64,000 nt of DNA from Treponema sp. (GTDB lineage: Bacteria > Spirochaetota > Spirochaetia > Treponematales > Treponemataceae): positions 186,001-250,000 of the forward strand of contig JAFUTH010000006.1 of NCBI GenBank assembly GCA_017484285.1. Direction: 5' to 3'. The notes under the pieces are model-generated. The model was not told where the DNA came from and did no database searches. It saw only the letters and a program-made list of their open reading frames with translations. Both the position numbers and the translations under genes were made by a program. Positions 8,898 through 17,857 of this stretch are shown here, in pieces. The stretch's first letter is position 1. Each line of letters begins with the position of its first letter.

Positions 8898-11183
8898 CTA
8901 TTTAAAATTGCGGACAAGCGTAAAATCGTAGCCGGCGTCGAGGAAATTGCCGATGAGGAGCGAAAGTTTTTCGTAGAGAAAATCAGTGCGCGTTCCAGAA
9001 GTCACCCCGACGGAAACAGGAATCACCATCTCGCTTTCCGCATTGTCAACATACAACTTGACCAAATCCTTCGCACCTAGATACCACTTGTTGCCGTTCG
9101 CCGCCTGCTCAAGCGTGAATGAGTCAAGAGAGAGCCGTCCTGCTTCAATGTAGCGATAGCCACTCAATTCACCCGCCTTTTTGATTTCCGCAGTCGCTTT
9201 GTAATACGGCGCATGCCACAAGAGAGAGAGCTCATGCCCTGTCGCCGCATAGAATTCATCTTCATTACGCGCCAAACCGCGCCTGATAAATTCCTCATCG
9301 ATGATGAAGCCGCCCGATGTCAAATCAGCCGTCGAAAAATACATTGAAGCGCAGTCGTGCCCCGAAGCAAAAATCTGCTTGCATTCATTCGGATAGCGAC
9401 GAATAAATTCACCGTTCAAAAAGAAGGTCGCCTTGACTTTATACTGGGAGAGCACCGACAAAATCTGCGTGAGCCCATCCGCGCTGTCGATTGCATCAAA
9501 AATAAGCGCGATGCGTTTTCGGTCGCCCGAGGGCTTTACGGTCTCGGGATAAATTGCCACCGTCGTGCCACTTCCCGCAAACGAGCGCACATACAAAGCG
9601 TTTTCGTAGAGTTTGTTGTCCGTCGTGCCCGCATAGACGCGATATTTTGCGTTCTGCACGGCATAGACCGACACTTCCGCCTTCTTCATGAATTCAAATG
9701 AAGTGCGTGAGTCCTCGGCGCTCATCTGCCAGACATTTCTGAACTGATCGTAATCAAAGAACGTTGCCTTGTTCAGAGCGCTTTGCGCGCAGACGATATT
9801 CTCCGCATTCGGCTTCCAGAACGCCGTATTGGCAGAGGAAAGAAACAGAAGCCTTCCCCTGTTGTCAGTAAAATAGCCGTGGCTGTCAATCTTCCACTCG
9901 CGAACCGTTGACTCCCCGCCAACGTAGATTTTCGTAGAACCGCTCCACACGTATGAATACACCCGTTCGCCCTCAAGCCGACCCAGTTCGCGCCAGTTCA
10001 AAATATCGTAGATGCGGAGCATCTTTCCTGAGCTGAACGCAAGTTTTCGCCCATCAGGGGCAAGTTCTGGCGTGCCCGTGTCATCAATGGTGATGAGCGG
10101 CTTTAACTCAGATGAGAGCCGATAGATGCTCGACTTGCGCTTCCCGTCGTCGATACCGACAAGATTGACCCACAGAATCTGCGTGCCGTCGGAACAGAAG
10201 AATAAATCATAATCGACCGCAGAGCCTGCAAGGTCAGCGAACGGCTTTGAATAGACGCTTGAGATGTAGGTCGACGCCGTGCCGTTTATGCGGTAGCTCG
10301 ACACGACGGAATTTGCCTTTACCGTGACAATCTGATTGACCAGCGAATTGACCCAGAATTTATCTTTGTGCGGGTCAAAGCCGAGCGGAAGTCGCCCAAT
10401 GACGATGCCGATGCCGACCATCGGAGAATAAAGACCGCGTGTGTATAATTCTTTTGAGCTGATTTTGTAAATCAAATCGCGGTTTATGTAGACAAGATAC
10501 TTTGCGTTCGCCCAATTCACGCAATTGATAGAGCCTTCGCCGATTTTTCGGAATTCCTCGCGCATCTGCACTTTTTGGTAGACCGCTTTGGGGTCGCCAA
10601 AATAGAGATTTCCGTCTTTTTCATATACGAAGACGCTGCCGTCGTGCGCCCATTTTGCAGGAACCGTATCAAAATCAAAATCGCATTTTTCGACCAAAAG
10701 GAATTCTTCGAGCGTGGACATATTCTTGAGATACAGCTGCCCGGTCGCGGCGTCCGTTTTTCTGACAAAGCACGCCCATTTGCCATCAGGACTGACTGCC
10801 TGCGGAAGCATCGCCTTTGCGTCGGCAGGAATTGAGTCCTCGCGCTTTATCCATCCGAGCGTCGAATCGGCGACCGAATAGCGCGCCGTGCCGTAGCGGT
10901 TGCGAATCTGGAGCACCGCCCCGTTTGACAAAAGCTCCATTCGTTCAGGAAAGCATGTCAGAATCTTGGTAGACTCCGTCCGTGTGGCATCCGCCATGAA
11001 CAAGGTGCGGTATGAAACCGTGCCGCTCAGATCATGGCTCACCGTAAAAAGAATTTTATTGTCGCTGTTAATCTGTGGGTTCTCAAATTTGACTTGGGCA
11101 TGGAGAAACTGAAAAGCGAAAAGTGAAAAGTGAAAAATGAGAAATAAGATTTTTATTTTCCGTTTTCCGTTTTCCGATTGCAA
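8898..11183 (-). CDS. Secreted beta-propeller protein with degenerate NodB-like polysaccharide deacetylase domain
   Basis: 761 residues. It begins with a TTG codon directly after the preceding gene; no in-frame ATG precedes the signal peptide (KILFLIFHFSLFAFQFLHAQ). Residues about 25-500 are repeated TolB/WD-like blades (for example SPDGKWACFVRK and APDGRKLAFSSG). Residues about 550-760 resemble NodB deacetylases (VKATFFLNGEFI, GHDCASM, WHAPYY). Compared with the family, the second metal Asp of TFDD is Ala (FDAID, near 561) and the HxxxH metal pair is absent (ASMYFST near 612), so I expect no deacetylase activity; it may bind glycan or be structural. It is co-directional with the zinc-ribbon gene 4 bp upstream. 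Confidence 0.75.
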   Translation of the reverse strand: MQSENGKRKIKILFLIFHFSLFAFQFLHAQVKFENPQINSDNKILFTVSHDLSGTVSYRTLFMADATRTESTKILTCFPERMELLSNGAVLQIRNRYGTARYSVADSTLGWIKREDSIPADAKAMLPQAVSPDGKWACFVRKTDAATGQLYLKNMSTLEEFLLVEKCDFDFDTVPAKWAHDGSVFVYEKDGNLYFGDPKAVYQKVQMREEFRKIGEGSINCVNWANAKYLVYINRDLIYKISSKELYTRGLYSPMVGIGIVIGRLPLGFDPHKDKFWVNSLVNQIVTVKANSVVSSYRINGTASTYISSVYSKPFADLAGSAVDYDLFFCSDGTQILWVNLVGIDDGKRKSSIYRLSSELKPLITIDDTGTPELAPDGRKLAFSSGKMLRIYDILNWRELGRLEGERVYSYVWSGSTKIYVGGESTVREWKIDSHGYFTDNRGRLLFLSSANTAFWKPNAENIVCAQSALNKATFFDYDQFRNVWQMSAEDSRTSFEFMKKAEVSVYAVQNAKYRVYAGTTDNKLYENALYVRSFAGSGTTVAIYPETVKPSGDRKRIALIFDAIDSADGLTQILSVLSQYKVKATFFLNGEFIRRYPNECKQIFASGHDCASMYFSTADLTSGGFIIDEEFIRRGLARNEDEFYAATGHELSLLWHAPYYKATAEIKKAGELSGYRYIEAGRLSLDSFTLEQAANGNKWYLGAKDLVKLYVDNAESEMVIPVSVGVTSGTRTDFLYEKLSLLIGNFLDAGYDFTLVRNFK
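11104..11180 (-). repeat. Heptad GAAAANN/TTTTCNN hairpin repeat (copy S1), encodes a signal peptide
   Basis: On the complement strand three CGGAAAA units are followed by several TTTTCA-C and TTTTCG-C units with a 7-base period. The two halves are nearly complementary. The stretch supplies the start and hydrophobic core of the signal peptide of the beta-propeller gene. Related copies are at 22381, 30212, 32624 and 32875. Confidence 0.7.
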
Positions 11184-11187
11184 TTTT

Positions 11188-11421
11188 CTAGTTTCCTATT
11201 CCTAATTCTTTGAGACTTTGCTCGATTTCGGCGATTTTTGTCTCGATTTTTTTGACGCGGCTCAGCCGGTCGTTTGTCTGCTTTGACTCAAGCTGTGTAA
11301 ACACATGCTCCATCACCGTTTTGTCGTCGGGCTCGGCGTTTTCGATTCCGCACCACGGGCAGTAGAGGAAATCCCGCTCGATTGTCTTTCCGCAATGATT
11401 ACAAACTGTCACAAAATCCAT
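11188..11421 (-). CDS. Small zinc-ribbon protein with C-terminal coiled coil
   Basis: 77 residues from the ATG at 11421, which has a GGAG six bases upstream. It contains CNHCGKTIERDFLYCPWCG, a four-cysteine zinc ribbon, then a charged helical tail (about 45-75) likely to form a coiled coil. The function is not recognisable; small ribbons like this often mediate RNA or protein contacts. It is the first gene of a possible operon with the beta-propeller protein. Confidence 0.7.
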   Translation of the reverse strand: MDFVTVCNHCGKTIERDFLYCPWCGIENAEPDDKTVMEHVFTQLESKQTNDRLSRVKKIETKIAEIEQSLKELGIGN

Positions 11422-11521
11422 AGAAAACTCCGCACGTATTCTAACACAGATGAGAGAGAAAATCACCTCTCCGCAGAGAAAATTCCCGCGCACCGATGAT
11501 GTTTCCTTTTTCTTTTTGATT

Positions 11522-11530
11522 TGTTATTAT
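11522..11530 (+). promoter_or_regulatory. Extended -10 (TGT-TATTAT), 6 nt from a lipoprotein ATG
   Basis: TGT-TATTAT at 11522-11530 is followed by six bases and the ATG at 11537, without a Shine-Dalgarno. Same architecture as aroC and dacA. Confidence 0.6.
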
Positions 11531-11536
11531 AGCACA

Positions 11537-11923
11537 ATGAAACGCACAGCACTCAAAAAGATTTTTATCATCACGCTTGCCACGGCTCTCTTTGCCGCGT
11601 GCTCGACAGTTCCCAAAGAGATTCCCGAGGAACTGACGGCGCAAGAATTAATTCAAAAAGGTCAGGCAGAATTTGAAAACGGCCACTACAAGGCATCGCT
11701 CTGCTATTATAATGCCGTCACTGAACGATACGCAGATTCACTTCCCATCTACCTCGAAGCGACCTACGAAATCGGTCATCTGTACATGAAGCAAAAAAAA
11801 TACAGCAAAGCCGAGCCGATTTTGCAAGAAATCATCGACATTTACGCAAATTCTCAGCCCGGAACACTGCCTGGAGCCTACCAAAAACTGGCTCAGCTCG
11901 AACTCGAAAAACTCAAAAACTAG
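11537..11923 (+). CDS. TPR-containing lipoprotein
   Basis: 128 residues with a lipoprotein signal peptide (MKRTALKKIFIITLATALF, lipobox FAAC) and about two tetratricopeptide-like helical pairs (ELIQKGQAEFENGHYKASLCYYNAV and IGHLYMKQKKYSKAEPILQEII). This is the arrangement of the periplasmic, membrane-anchored BamD-like TPR lipoproteins, but it is about half the length of BamD, so I do not assign that role. An upstream in-frame start at 11450 would bury the signal peptide, and the promoter box supports 11537. Confidence 0.75.
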   Translation: MKRTALKKIFIITLATALFAACSTVPKEIPEELTAQELIQKGQAEFENGHYKASLCYYNAVTERYADSLPIYLEATYEIGHLYMKQKKYSKAEPILQEIIDIYANSQPGTLPGAYQKLAQLELEKLKN

Positions 11924-11928
11924 CGCTG

Positions 11929-13233
11929 CTATCGTCCCCGTTCACTCTTATCGTCAGGGACGATAATCGCATCAATCACGACCCCTTTTTCATTCGCGAT
12001 TTTTGCGACAAAATCTTTCGAGTATTTTCCGCTTCCTCGTGGCGTCGGGTGCGGCTCAGCATCACCAATCAAGATGACTTTTCGCTCTGCCTCATCCCGC
12101 CAGTTGTAATAAGACATCGAGGCAAACAGCGCTTCGTACACCGCTTCCGGTATATCGCCCCCCTCAGTGCCATGTATATAGAAACTGTTCAGATTCTTCT
12201 TGAACACATCGACGCTTGTCGTAAATTCAAATTTCTTAACGGGCAAATCCATCCATTTATACGTGTCGCCGTAATCCCGGTACAACAGCAGACCTAGCCG
12301 CAGACTCTTGAATTCCTTGACCTTTTCGATGAGCTGCGGAACCCAGACATCGCGCAATTTCTGAACGTCATCTTTCATGCTTCCCGTCGCATCGATGGCA
12401 AAAATCACGTCGGCGCAGTCCTTGTTTTTGATTCGGTCGAGCGCCGCCATAATGTCAGCAGGAAGATAGTCAGGTCCTTTTGAATACACCATTTCGCCAC
12501 CACCGAACGCCGCGATGTTCTTAAACGTCTCCGCAGCGACCGGATTGTAATCATCAGTGAGGATAATCACCTCGGGCTCTTCCGGAACGGGAACTTCTTT
12601 TACCGGCTCCTCTTTCACGGGCTCCACTTCTGGAACGACTTCTTTTTTCTCTTCGATTTTTGGCGGTGGAGGCGGCAGCGGTTTTTCTTTGACGACAGGC
12701 GTTCCTAAATCAAACATAAACGCGTTATCATAATACTCACCGGTGTAATCGCCATATTTTTTCTCAAACGAGCGGATGTTGATGAACGTTCCCCGGTCGA
12801 TTTTTACCGTTCCGTTGCGCGTCCACGGATACCCGAATGCAATCTCAGACGGAATGAAGATATGAAACGCCTCACCGAACGCGCTGTCTTTTTCAGGCGT
12901 CGAATCAATGAGGCTGTACCGTGCATACTGTGAATCGAGAACCTTTCCGTTCAGATAGCGGATTTCGTCGCCATTGATGGGATTATGCTCAAGCGCACGA
13001 TATGCATAGTTATCCTCTTTTCCAGCAGGGTCTTTTGTCGTCTCGACGAGCATGACAGATTCAATTCCCGGCTTCTTCCGGATAAACAAATGATACCCCT
13101 TCGCGGAGGCAAAATTTGCACCATCATCATAGACAAGGCGAACATCTTCTGGGCGAATCAATCTATCTTCCGCAAAAAGACCTTGCACAACACCGAGAAC
13201 TAATACAGAAATAAGAAGGATAACCTTTTTCAT
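11929..13233 (-). CDS. Secreted von Willebrand factor A domain protein with proline/glutamate-rich linker
   Basis: 434 residues with a signal peptide (MKKVILLISVLVLGVVQGLFA). An N-terminal beta-rich region (about 22-185) precedes a linker rich in Pro, Glu, Lys and Val (about 185-225, with a run of six prolines), then a VWA domain (about 275-434) with the MIDAS motif DATGS and the TEGGDIPEAVYEAL segment typical of this VWA subgroup. Probably periplasmic, with the linker crossing peptidoglycan or spacing the domains; the partner is unknown. It is convergent with the TPR lipoprotein, 5 bp apart. Confidence 0.8.
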   Translation of the reverse strand: MKKVILLISVLVLGVVQGLFAEDRLIRPEDVRLVYDDGANFASAKGYHLFIRKKPGIESVMLVETTKDPAGKEDNYAYRALEHNPINGDEIRYLNGKVLDSQYARYSLIDSTPEKDSAFGEAFHIFIPSEIAFGYPWTRNGTVKIDRGTFINIRSFEKKYGDYTGEYYDNAFMFDLGTPVVKEKPLPPPPPKIEEKKEVVPEVEPVKEEPVKEVPVPEEPEVIILTDDYNPVAAETFKNIAAFGGGEMVYSKGPDYLPADIMAALDRIKNKDCADVIFAIDATGSMKDDVQKLRDVWVPQLIEKVKEFKSLRLGLLLYRDYGDTYKWMDLPVKKFEFTTSVDVFKKNLNSFYIHGTEGGDIPEAVYEALFASMSYYNWRDEAERKVILIGDAEPHPTPRGSGKYSKDFVAKIANEKGVVIDAIIVPDDKSERGR

Positions 13234-13281
13234 ATCTTTACAATCGGCAATAAAGAATGTTGAAATTAGAAAAAACTATGG

Positions 13282-13287
13282 TATAAT
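13282..13287 (+). promoter_or_regulatory. -10 box TGG-TATAAT upstream of the 13306 gene
   Basis: TATAAT at 13282-13287 with a preceding TGG forms an extended -10. Predicted initiation at about 13294 leaves a leader of 2-3 nt to the GTG at 13297, or about 12 nt to the ATG at 13306. Confidence 0.5.
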
Positions 13288-13305
13288 TTTCTCAGAGTGA
13301 TAGCT

Positions 13306-14415
13306 ATGAATGAATGTAAAAATGAATACACTGCGGTTGACATCAACGAGTTCTTTCCCGAAGCCGAACAGACCGGCGAGCAAATCGACACTGGTATTAT
13401 CGTATTCACCGAAAAGCAACGCCTTCTCGTCAAAGAATTGCGCGCAAAACTTTCTGAGCATGACGCTGATCACCTCGAGCTCTTTAACAAACGCGTTGAA
13501 GACCTCAAAAAACTCGCCGCAGCCATCGCTGCATTCCCATCGCTGCTTGAGCGCACTGATTTAACCATCGGCTCGCGCACTCCAGAATCACTCATCGACT
13601 CGCTCATCAACAGTTCCCGTGAGGGTGACACCACCTTGCAGCTTCCGTCAAAGGCAACGCTCGGCAAGGGCTTTCTCGTCGCAAAACTGCACACCTTTTC
13701 GTCAATCGAAAAACTCGCAAAAGAAGTCAAAATGGACGAAGCAAGCATCAAAGAGATTCACGACGAAACGGTCTCGATGATGTTCCTCTTGCTCGCCGAA
13801 GACGTCTACCTCAATCTCATCCGCGACACCACGATTCCTATGGAATTCCGGCGGCAACTCGCGCTCTCCCTGCTTTTGCTGTGGGAGCACCGCGCTGACC
13901 AAAATATTTCCGACATTTCCCCGGTTTTACAGGCGGTTTGGAAGGCTCGCACACGGCTTGCCCCCGCATTCGGCACGATGATGGGTACGAGCGAGCTGAT
14001 TATGATTTCATTTCAGCTCGATGACCAATGGTCTGAGTTCATAAAAACAAAGTTAGGCGAGACCGATGTCAGTCAGGCAATGGAAGAATTTCTCTTCGGC
14101 ATCTCATACGAGCAAATCTTAAAACTCAAGCAGATTCTCCGAGAGCGCGGCATTTTCTCCATTGGGCGCAAAGAGGTTTCGAGCTTCCTCGGCGAAACGG
14201 TCAAAACTGAATTCTCTGAAGATTACCGCGATTTCTACCAGCAATACTCGCTCCGCCGTGACAATGCGCGCGCCCGCAGACGCCTCAACATTCCCGGTCC
14301 GCACAAAACAATCGAGGATCACTTCATCTGCTTCGTCATGGAAAAAAACCGCGAAAAGCAGGTAAAAGACATTTATGCTCACGAAAATCAAGAAATTATC
14401 AAGGCTGACGCTTGA
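13306..14415 (+). CDS. Conserved hypothetical cytoplasmic protein
   Basis: 369 residues from the ATG at 13306. A GTG three codons earlier (13297) is an alternative and would be almost leaderless. The protein is soluble, helix-rich and acidic, with no signal peptide, membrane segment or domain I recognise. The middle (about 150-260) contains LLLAEDVYLNLI and LALSLLLLWEHR helices. It is followed by rpsU, whose promoter overlaps this gene's end. Function unknown. Confidence 0.7.
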   Translation: MNECKNEYTAVDINEFFPEAEQTGEQIDTGIIVFTEKQRLLVKELRAKLSEHDADHLELFNKRVEDLKKLAAAIAAFPSLLERTDLTIGSRTPESLIDSLINSSREGDTTLQLPSKATLGKGFLVAKLHTFSSIEKLAKEVKMDEASIKEIHDETVSMMFLLLAEDVYLNLIRDTTIPMEFRRQLALSLLLLWEHRADQNISDISPVLQAVWKARTRLAPAFGTMMGTSELIMISFQLDDQWSEFIKTKLGETDVSQAMEEFLFGISYEQILKLKQILRERGIFSIGRKEVSSFLGETVKTEFSEDYRDFYQQYSLRRDNARARRRLNIPGPHKTIEDHFICFVMEKNREKQVKDIYAHENQEIIKADA

Positions 14416-14440
14416 AATCTTTCCGTGCTTCTGATATAGT
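14412..14440 (+). promoter_or_regulatory. Sigma-70 type promoter of rpsU
   Basis: TTGAAA at 14412-14417 and TATAGT at 14435-14440 with a 17-base spacer and a TGA extended element. The -35 overlaps the stop of the preceding gene. The predicted leader is about 38 nt and ends in a strong AGGAGGTG at 14470, in contrast with the leaderless units nearby. Confidence 0.75.
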
Positions 14441-14484
14441 TTGCGAACTTGCGGATTTCTCCGGAGTCAGGAGGTGAAAAGAAC

Positions 14485-14697
14485 ATGGCAACAATCTTGG
14501 TTGAAGATACAGAAAACCTTGAAAAAGCGATTAAACGCTTCAAGAGAATGGTTGAAAAAGAAGGTATCATCCGCGAATACAAAAAGCGTGAATACTACGA
14601 AAAACCATCAACAATCCTTAACCGCAAGAACAAAACGCTTCAGCGCAAAATGATGAAAAAAACACGCAAATCACATGATTCACGTTCATCTTACTAA
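14485..14697 (+). CDS. rpsU: 30S ribosomal protein S21
   Basis: 70 residues, [20 protein letters not shown] and a basic C-terminus, the usual S21 length and pattern. It binds the 30S subunit near the anti-Shine-Dalgarno region of 16S rRNA. The start is fixed by AGGAGGTG eight bases upstream. The end overlaps the start of the downstream lipoprotein gene by 23 bp, and an intrinsic terminator follows 13 bp after the stop. Confidence 0.96.
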   Translation: MATILVEDTENLEKAIKRFKRMVEKEGIIREYKKREYYEKPSTILNRKNKTLQRKMMKKTRKSHDSRSSY

Positions 14698-15622
14698 GGA
14701 TTCAAGCACGCGCCTCTGCCAATGCAGGGGCGTTTTTGTTTTAGTCCTTTCGCTCATCTTTTTTTCCTGTGCCTCAAATCACGCTGTCGTTCCCGACGCA
14801 TCGTATGCAGAACGAAGCGAAAGCCTGTATATTCCGCGCGAAGTCACTTGGCAGCCACTTGAGGGATGCACGTGGGCGTCATACTTTTTCTTTGAGAACA
14901 CCGATTATCCCGTCCGCTACCACTGCGTCAAAATCGAGCTTTCATCTTCCGCCGTGCAGCTCGTCACATTTCCTCGCTCAGAGGACGATTTTACGCACAA
15001 GCAAGGCGTGGCAACTACCTATTTTCACGGTCTAACAGCAAAGCAATTCGCAAAACGGACAGGCGCACTCATCAGCGTAAATACCGCGCCCTTTAACGGA
15101 AAAAACAGGCGCTGGAAGTCAATTGCAAAAATCTTGAGTACGCGAACTATTTGCGGCATTCATATCGTCGAAGGAACGCAGCTTTCCTCACCCCGCGCGC
15201 CGTACAGCGCACTGTGCTTCAAAAAGACCGGCGAAGGCTATGAAGGCGCGATTGTCAAAAATCAAGGTACGGCAGATTTTTCGTTATATGATTTTGCGTT
15301 CGGCGGATTTTACACCATTCTCTCAGATTCAGAAAAAGCATCGTTTGCACGGCAAAGCAACGATTCCCGAACGGCGGCAGGACTCAGTGCAGACGGAGAA
15401 ACGCTCTATCTTCTTGTCGTAGAAGGAGAACGCCGGCACAGGAGTCACGGACTTTCCTATCCCGAATGCGCTGACATCATGCTCGCGCTCGGAGCCACTG
15501 ATGCGCTCCAGATGGATGGAGGTGACTCTTCATCTCTGTTCATAAACGGGAAAAACGCGCTCTCCTACCCCGCTCTCCGAAAGAACGCAGTGTTTCTCGG
15601 ATTCAAAAAGCTCTCATTTTAG
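14675..15622 (+). CDS. Lipoprotein with phosphodiester glycosidase (NAGPA-like) domain
   Basis: 315 residues. After about 20 residues comes a hydrophobic stretch ending in the lipobox FFSC (Cys32). The body matches the phosphodiester glycosidase/NAGPA-like family, with conserved C-terminal segments [33 protein letters not shown] and [10 protein letters not shown]. Family members cleave or bind sugar-phosphodiester linkages and are often envelope-attached in bacteria. No ATG, GTG or TTG exists between 14675 and the hydrophobic core in this frame, so the start must overlap rpsU, and the rpsU terminator lies inside this coding region. Confidence 0.78.
   Translation: MIHVHLTKDSSTRLCQCRGVFVLVLSLIFFSCASNHAVVPDASYAERSESLYIPREVTWQPLEGCTWASYFFFENTDYPVRYHCVKIELSSSAVQLVTFPRSEDDFTHKQGVATTYFHGLTAKQFAKRTGALISVNTAPFNGKNRRWKSIAKILSTRTICGIHIVEGTQLSSPRAPYSALCFKKTGEGYEGAIVKNQGTADFSLYDFAFGGFYTILSDSEKASFARQSNDSRTAAGLSADGETLYLLVVEGERRHRSHGLSYPECADIMLALGATDALQMDGGDSSSLFINGKNALSYPALRKNAVFLGFKKLSF
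14711..14742 (+). terminator. Rho-independent terminator of rpsU inside the next gene's signal peptide
   Basis: 9-bp stem CGCCTCTGC/GCAGGGGCG (one T-G pair), loop CAAT, then TTTTTGTTTT. It sits 13 bp after the rpsU stop and within codons 13-23 of the downstream lipoprotein. Confidence 0.8.
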
Positions 15623-15682
15623 CTGAGAAACGGTTGAGAATTCTTGCTTTTCATTTTCATTGACGATAACGTGTTTATAAGT

Positions 15683-15688
15683 TATTAT
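15683..15688 (+). promoter_or_regulatory. -10 box TATTAT, 7 nt from the PilZ gene
   Basis: TATTAT at 15683-15688, seven bases before the ATG at 15696. The only purine run, AAGG, is two bases from the ATG and too close to act as a Shine-Dalgarno, so a near-leaderless transcript is predicted. Confidence 0.5.
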
Positions 15689-15695
15689 TAAGGTT

Positions 15696-16622
15696 ATGGG
15701 GATAGCTACTAGCCAACAGCTTACAAAGTATTACGATCAGTATCGTGATACAGAGATTACTTTTACCAAAGATATTATTCGCGCATTAGGTCTCGATCCA
15801 CGTCAGGTTTATGTAAAATGTAATGGTGCGCAGTGGCCATGCATCATCAACTCAACTTCATTCCAACTCGCTAAGATTATTGTCGGCACAAAGGGAGGTG
15901 CGTTTCAGGCACTCGCTTCAAAAGACAATCCAACAGTCAGTATCCGTTTTTGTTTCAACGAGCAAGAGGGCGACATCGTTACGTTCTTGGTAAATGCACG
16001 CGTCGCAAAGATTCAGCCGTACATGAATTCAAAAGAACTGGTCATCGTCACCTTGCAGTTCACGCAGCGTCCGCCGGATGACTTAATCGAAATCGTCGGA
16101 AAACTGCTCGAAGCAAACGCAAATGCCGTCCGTCGCCGTGAAGAGCGCGTCGTCATCAACGAAGACTCAAAGCGCCGTCTCGGTCTCGCAAAAGAAGAGT
16201 GCGTCGTCATCGTTCAGAGCGTTCCGCGCCACTGTGTTTTGCGCGATTTATCATTCTCGGGCGCAAAGGTTATTCTCATCGGTCTTTCGCAGTTCCTTTC
16301 AAACAAAGACGCGATTCTCCGCCTCGAATTCAACGAGCCAAACGAAGTCATCTCTATCCGCGGCACAATCGTTTCCGCTGATTTGATTCAAGGGCGCAAA
16401 GACATCTGCGCGGCAAGCATCAAATTCGACGAGCAGTTCGTTCCGCTGTCATACAAAATGCACTTGAACGACTTTCTCACGGCGGTCAGAAAAACACAGC
16501 TCTCTGCAAGCGACCAAATCGCACAGCAGCGCGAGGCAAACATGCAGGCGGCGCTACAACAGCAGGCTGCCGCTCAGTCTCCGATTCAGCCGCAGCAAGG
16601 TCCAACGCTTCCCGACGACTAA
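15696..16622 (+). CDS. PilZ domain protein (putative c-di-GMP receptor)
   Basis: 308 residues. An N-terminal domain (about 1-135) precedes a PilZ-type barrel with an Arg-rich RRREER near residue 147 and DLSFSGAKV near 185, the two c-di-GMP-binding motifs (RxxxR and D/NxSxxG). The C-terminus is Gln/Ala-rich and disordered (about 270-308). It is soluble with no signal peptide. In spirochaetes PilZ proteins link c-di-GMP to motility; no flagellar gene is adjacent, so the output here is open. A terminator follows the gene. Confidence 0.85.
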   Translation: MGIATSQQLTKYYDQYRDTEITFTKDIIRALGLDPRQVYVKCNGAQWPCIINSTSFQLAKIIVGTKGGAFQALASKDNPTVSIRFCFNEQEGDIVTFLVNARVAKIQPYMNSKELVIVTLQFTQRPPDDLIEIVGKLLEANANAVRRREERVVINEDSKRRLGLAKEECVVIVQSVPRHCVLRDLSFSGAKVILIGLSQFLSNKDAILRLEFNEPNEVISIRGTIVSADLIQGRKDICAASIKFDEQFVPLSYKMHLNDFLTAVRKTQLSASDQIAQQREANMQAALQQQAAAQSPIQPQQGPTLPDD

Positions 16623-16664
16623 TCGGCAGCACTGGCGCACATCTATCGTATTCAATTTTTTCAA

Positions 16665-16696
16665 AAACTCAGTTATTATGACTGAGTTTATTTTTT
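16665..16696 (+). terminator. Rho-independent terminator after the PilZ gene
   Basis: Perfect 9-bp stem AAACTCAGT/ACTGAGTTT with loop TATTATG, then A and six T. It ends 15 bp before the next ATG, so the TPR gene either has a promoter in this hairpin (the loop holds TATTAT) or is expressed by read-through. Confidence 0.75.
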
Positions 16697-16711
16697 ATCA
16701 GGAGCAATTTC

Positions 16712-17857
16712 ATGAATCCCACTTCACCGCTTGATTCCGTGTATTTTATCACTATTCCGGACGATTTTAATTTTTCAGACAGCGCGTTTCATATCGACAA
16801 AACGATTCCGCTTCCCGTGCAAAAAAAATCAGACGATGCGCCGGGAACGTTCAACATGAAAGAACTCACGCAGGAGCAAGTGCTTGCCGGTCTTCTCACG
16901 GTCATGGCGTACGACCCCAAAAACGAGCATATTTTGTACTACCGCTCGATTTTAAGCCATGCGCGCCCGAATCTCAAAAAAGAGCTCGGCGAAGCGGCGA
17001 TTCTCAAAGCGAAAAACGAAGATTTTGACTTAGCCGAAGAAATTTTCCGTGCGCTCCGTGGCTTTGACCCCGAGGACATGACGATTGTGCTCAACATGGC
17101 GCTCTTCTTTGACCAGCGCGCAGATTCGTACCGGCGCTCAGGCTTGCACGACGATGCCGATGCCTACGATGAGGACGCGCTGAACTACTACCGCGAGGCG
17201 CTTGAGGCAGAGCCGGCACTGCCCGACGCATTCTTTAACGCGGGATTTTTCTATCTCAAGCAGCGAAAGTACAAAGAAGCAAAGGATGTGTTCGAAACCT
17301 ATCTCGCGCTCACCTGCGACATCAAAGACGAAGAATTGGGCGAAAACGGCATTTACAAAAAGAACCGCGCGCAGCAAATTCTTGACGACATCTCAAACCG
17401 CAACATGGACGACGACCACTTCAAGGCGGCATACGATTTAATCAACCGGGGCGAAGAAGAAAAAGGACTCGAAGAAATCCGCGCATTCATCGAAAAAAAT
17501 CCGAATGTGTGGAACGCCTGGTTTATGCTCGGCTGGGGAATGCGAAAACTCGGTCGATTTACCGAAGCAAAAATGGCGTTTGAAAAAGCGCTCACGCTTG
17601 AAGGCGGCGAGACGAGCGACACGTACAACGAGCTTTCAATCTGTCTGCTCGAAAGCGGCGACATCAAAGGCGCAAAAAAATTGCTCGAAAAGGCACTGAT
17701 GAACGACAGCGAGAACACAAAAATCATCTCGAATTTGGGCTATGTCGCGCTCAAAGAAGGAGACCCGAGCATGGCGGCGGGCTACTTTCAGACAGTGCTT
17801 GAAATCGACCCGAGCGATAAAATCGCCGCGATGGAATTACAAAAACTTGAAGTTTAA
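16712..17857 (+). CDS. Tetratricopeptide repeat protein
   Basis: 381 residues, soluble, preceded by AGGAG nine bases before the ATG. TPR-like helix pairs begin near residue 90; clear repeats are at about 165-200 (ALPDAFFNAGFFYLKQRKYK), 255-330 (NVWNAWFMLGWGMRKLGRFT) and 340-378 (NLGYVALKEGDPSMAAGYFQ). An extended, Asp-rich N-terminus precedes them. It is a scaffold-type protein and the partner is unknown. Its stop overlaps the convergent DUF192 gene by 4 bases. Confidence 0.82.
   Translation: MNPTSPLDSVYFITIPDDFNFSDSAFHIDKTIPLPVQKKSDDAPGTFNMKELTQEQVLAGLLTVMAYDPKNEHILYYRSILSHARPNLKKELGEAAILKAKNEDFDLAEEIFRALRGFDPEDMTIVLNMALFFDQRADSYRRSGLHDDADAYDEDALNYYREALEAEPALPDAFFNAGFFYLKQRKYKEAKDVFETYLALTCDIKDEELGENGIYKKNRAQQILDDISNRNMDDDHFKAAYDLINRGEEEKGLEEIRAFIEKNPNVWNAWFMLGWGMRKLGRFTEAKMAFEKALTLEGGETSDTYNELSICLLESGDIKGAKKLLEKALMNDSENTKIISNLGYVALKEGDPSMAAGYFQTVLEIDPSDKIAAMELQKLEV

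Noticed and set aside
11104..11180. Regular short repeats considered as a CRISPR array
   Set aside because: Period is 7 bases with no spacers, and no cas gene is in the window.
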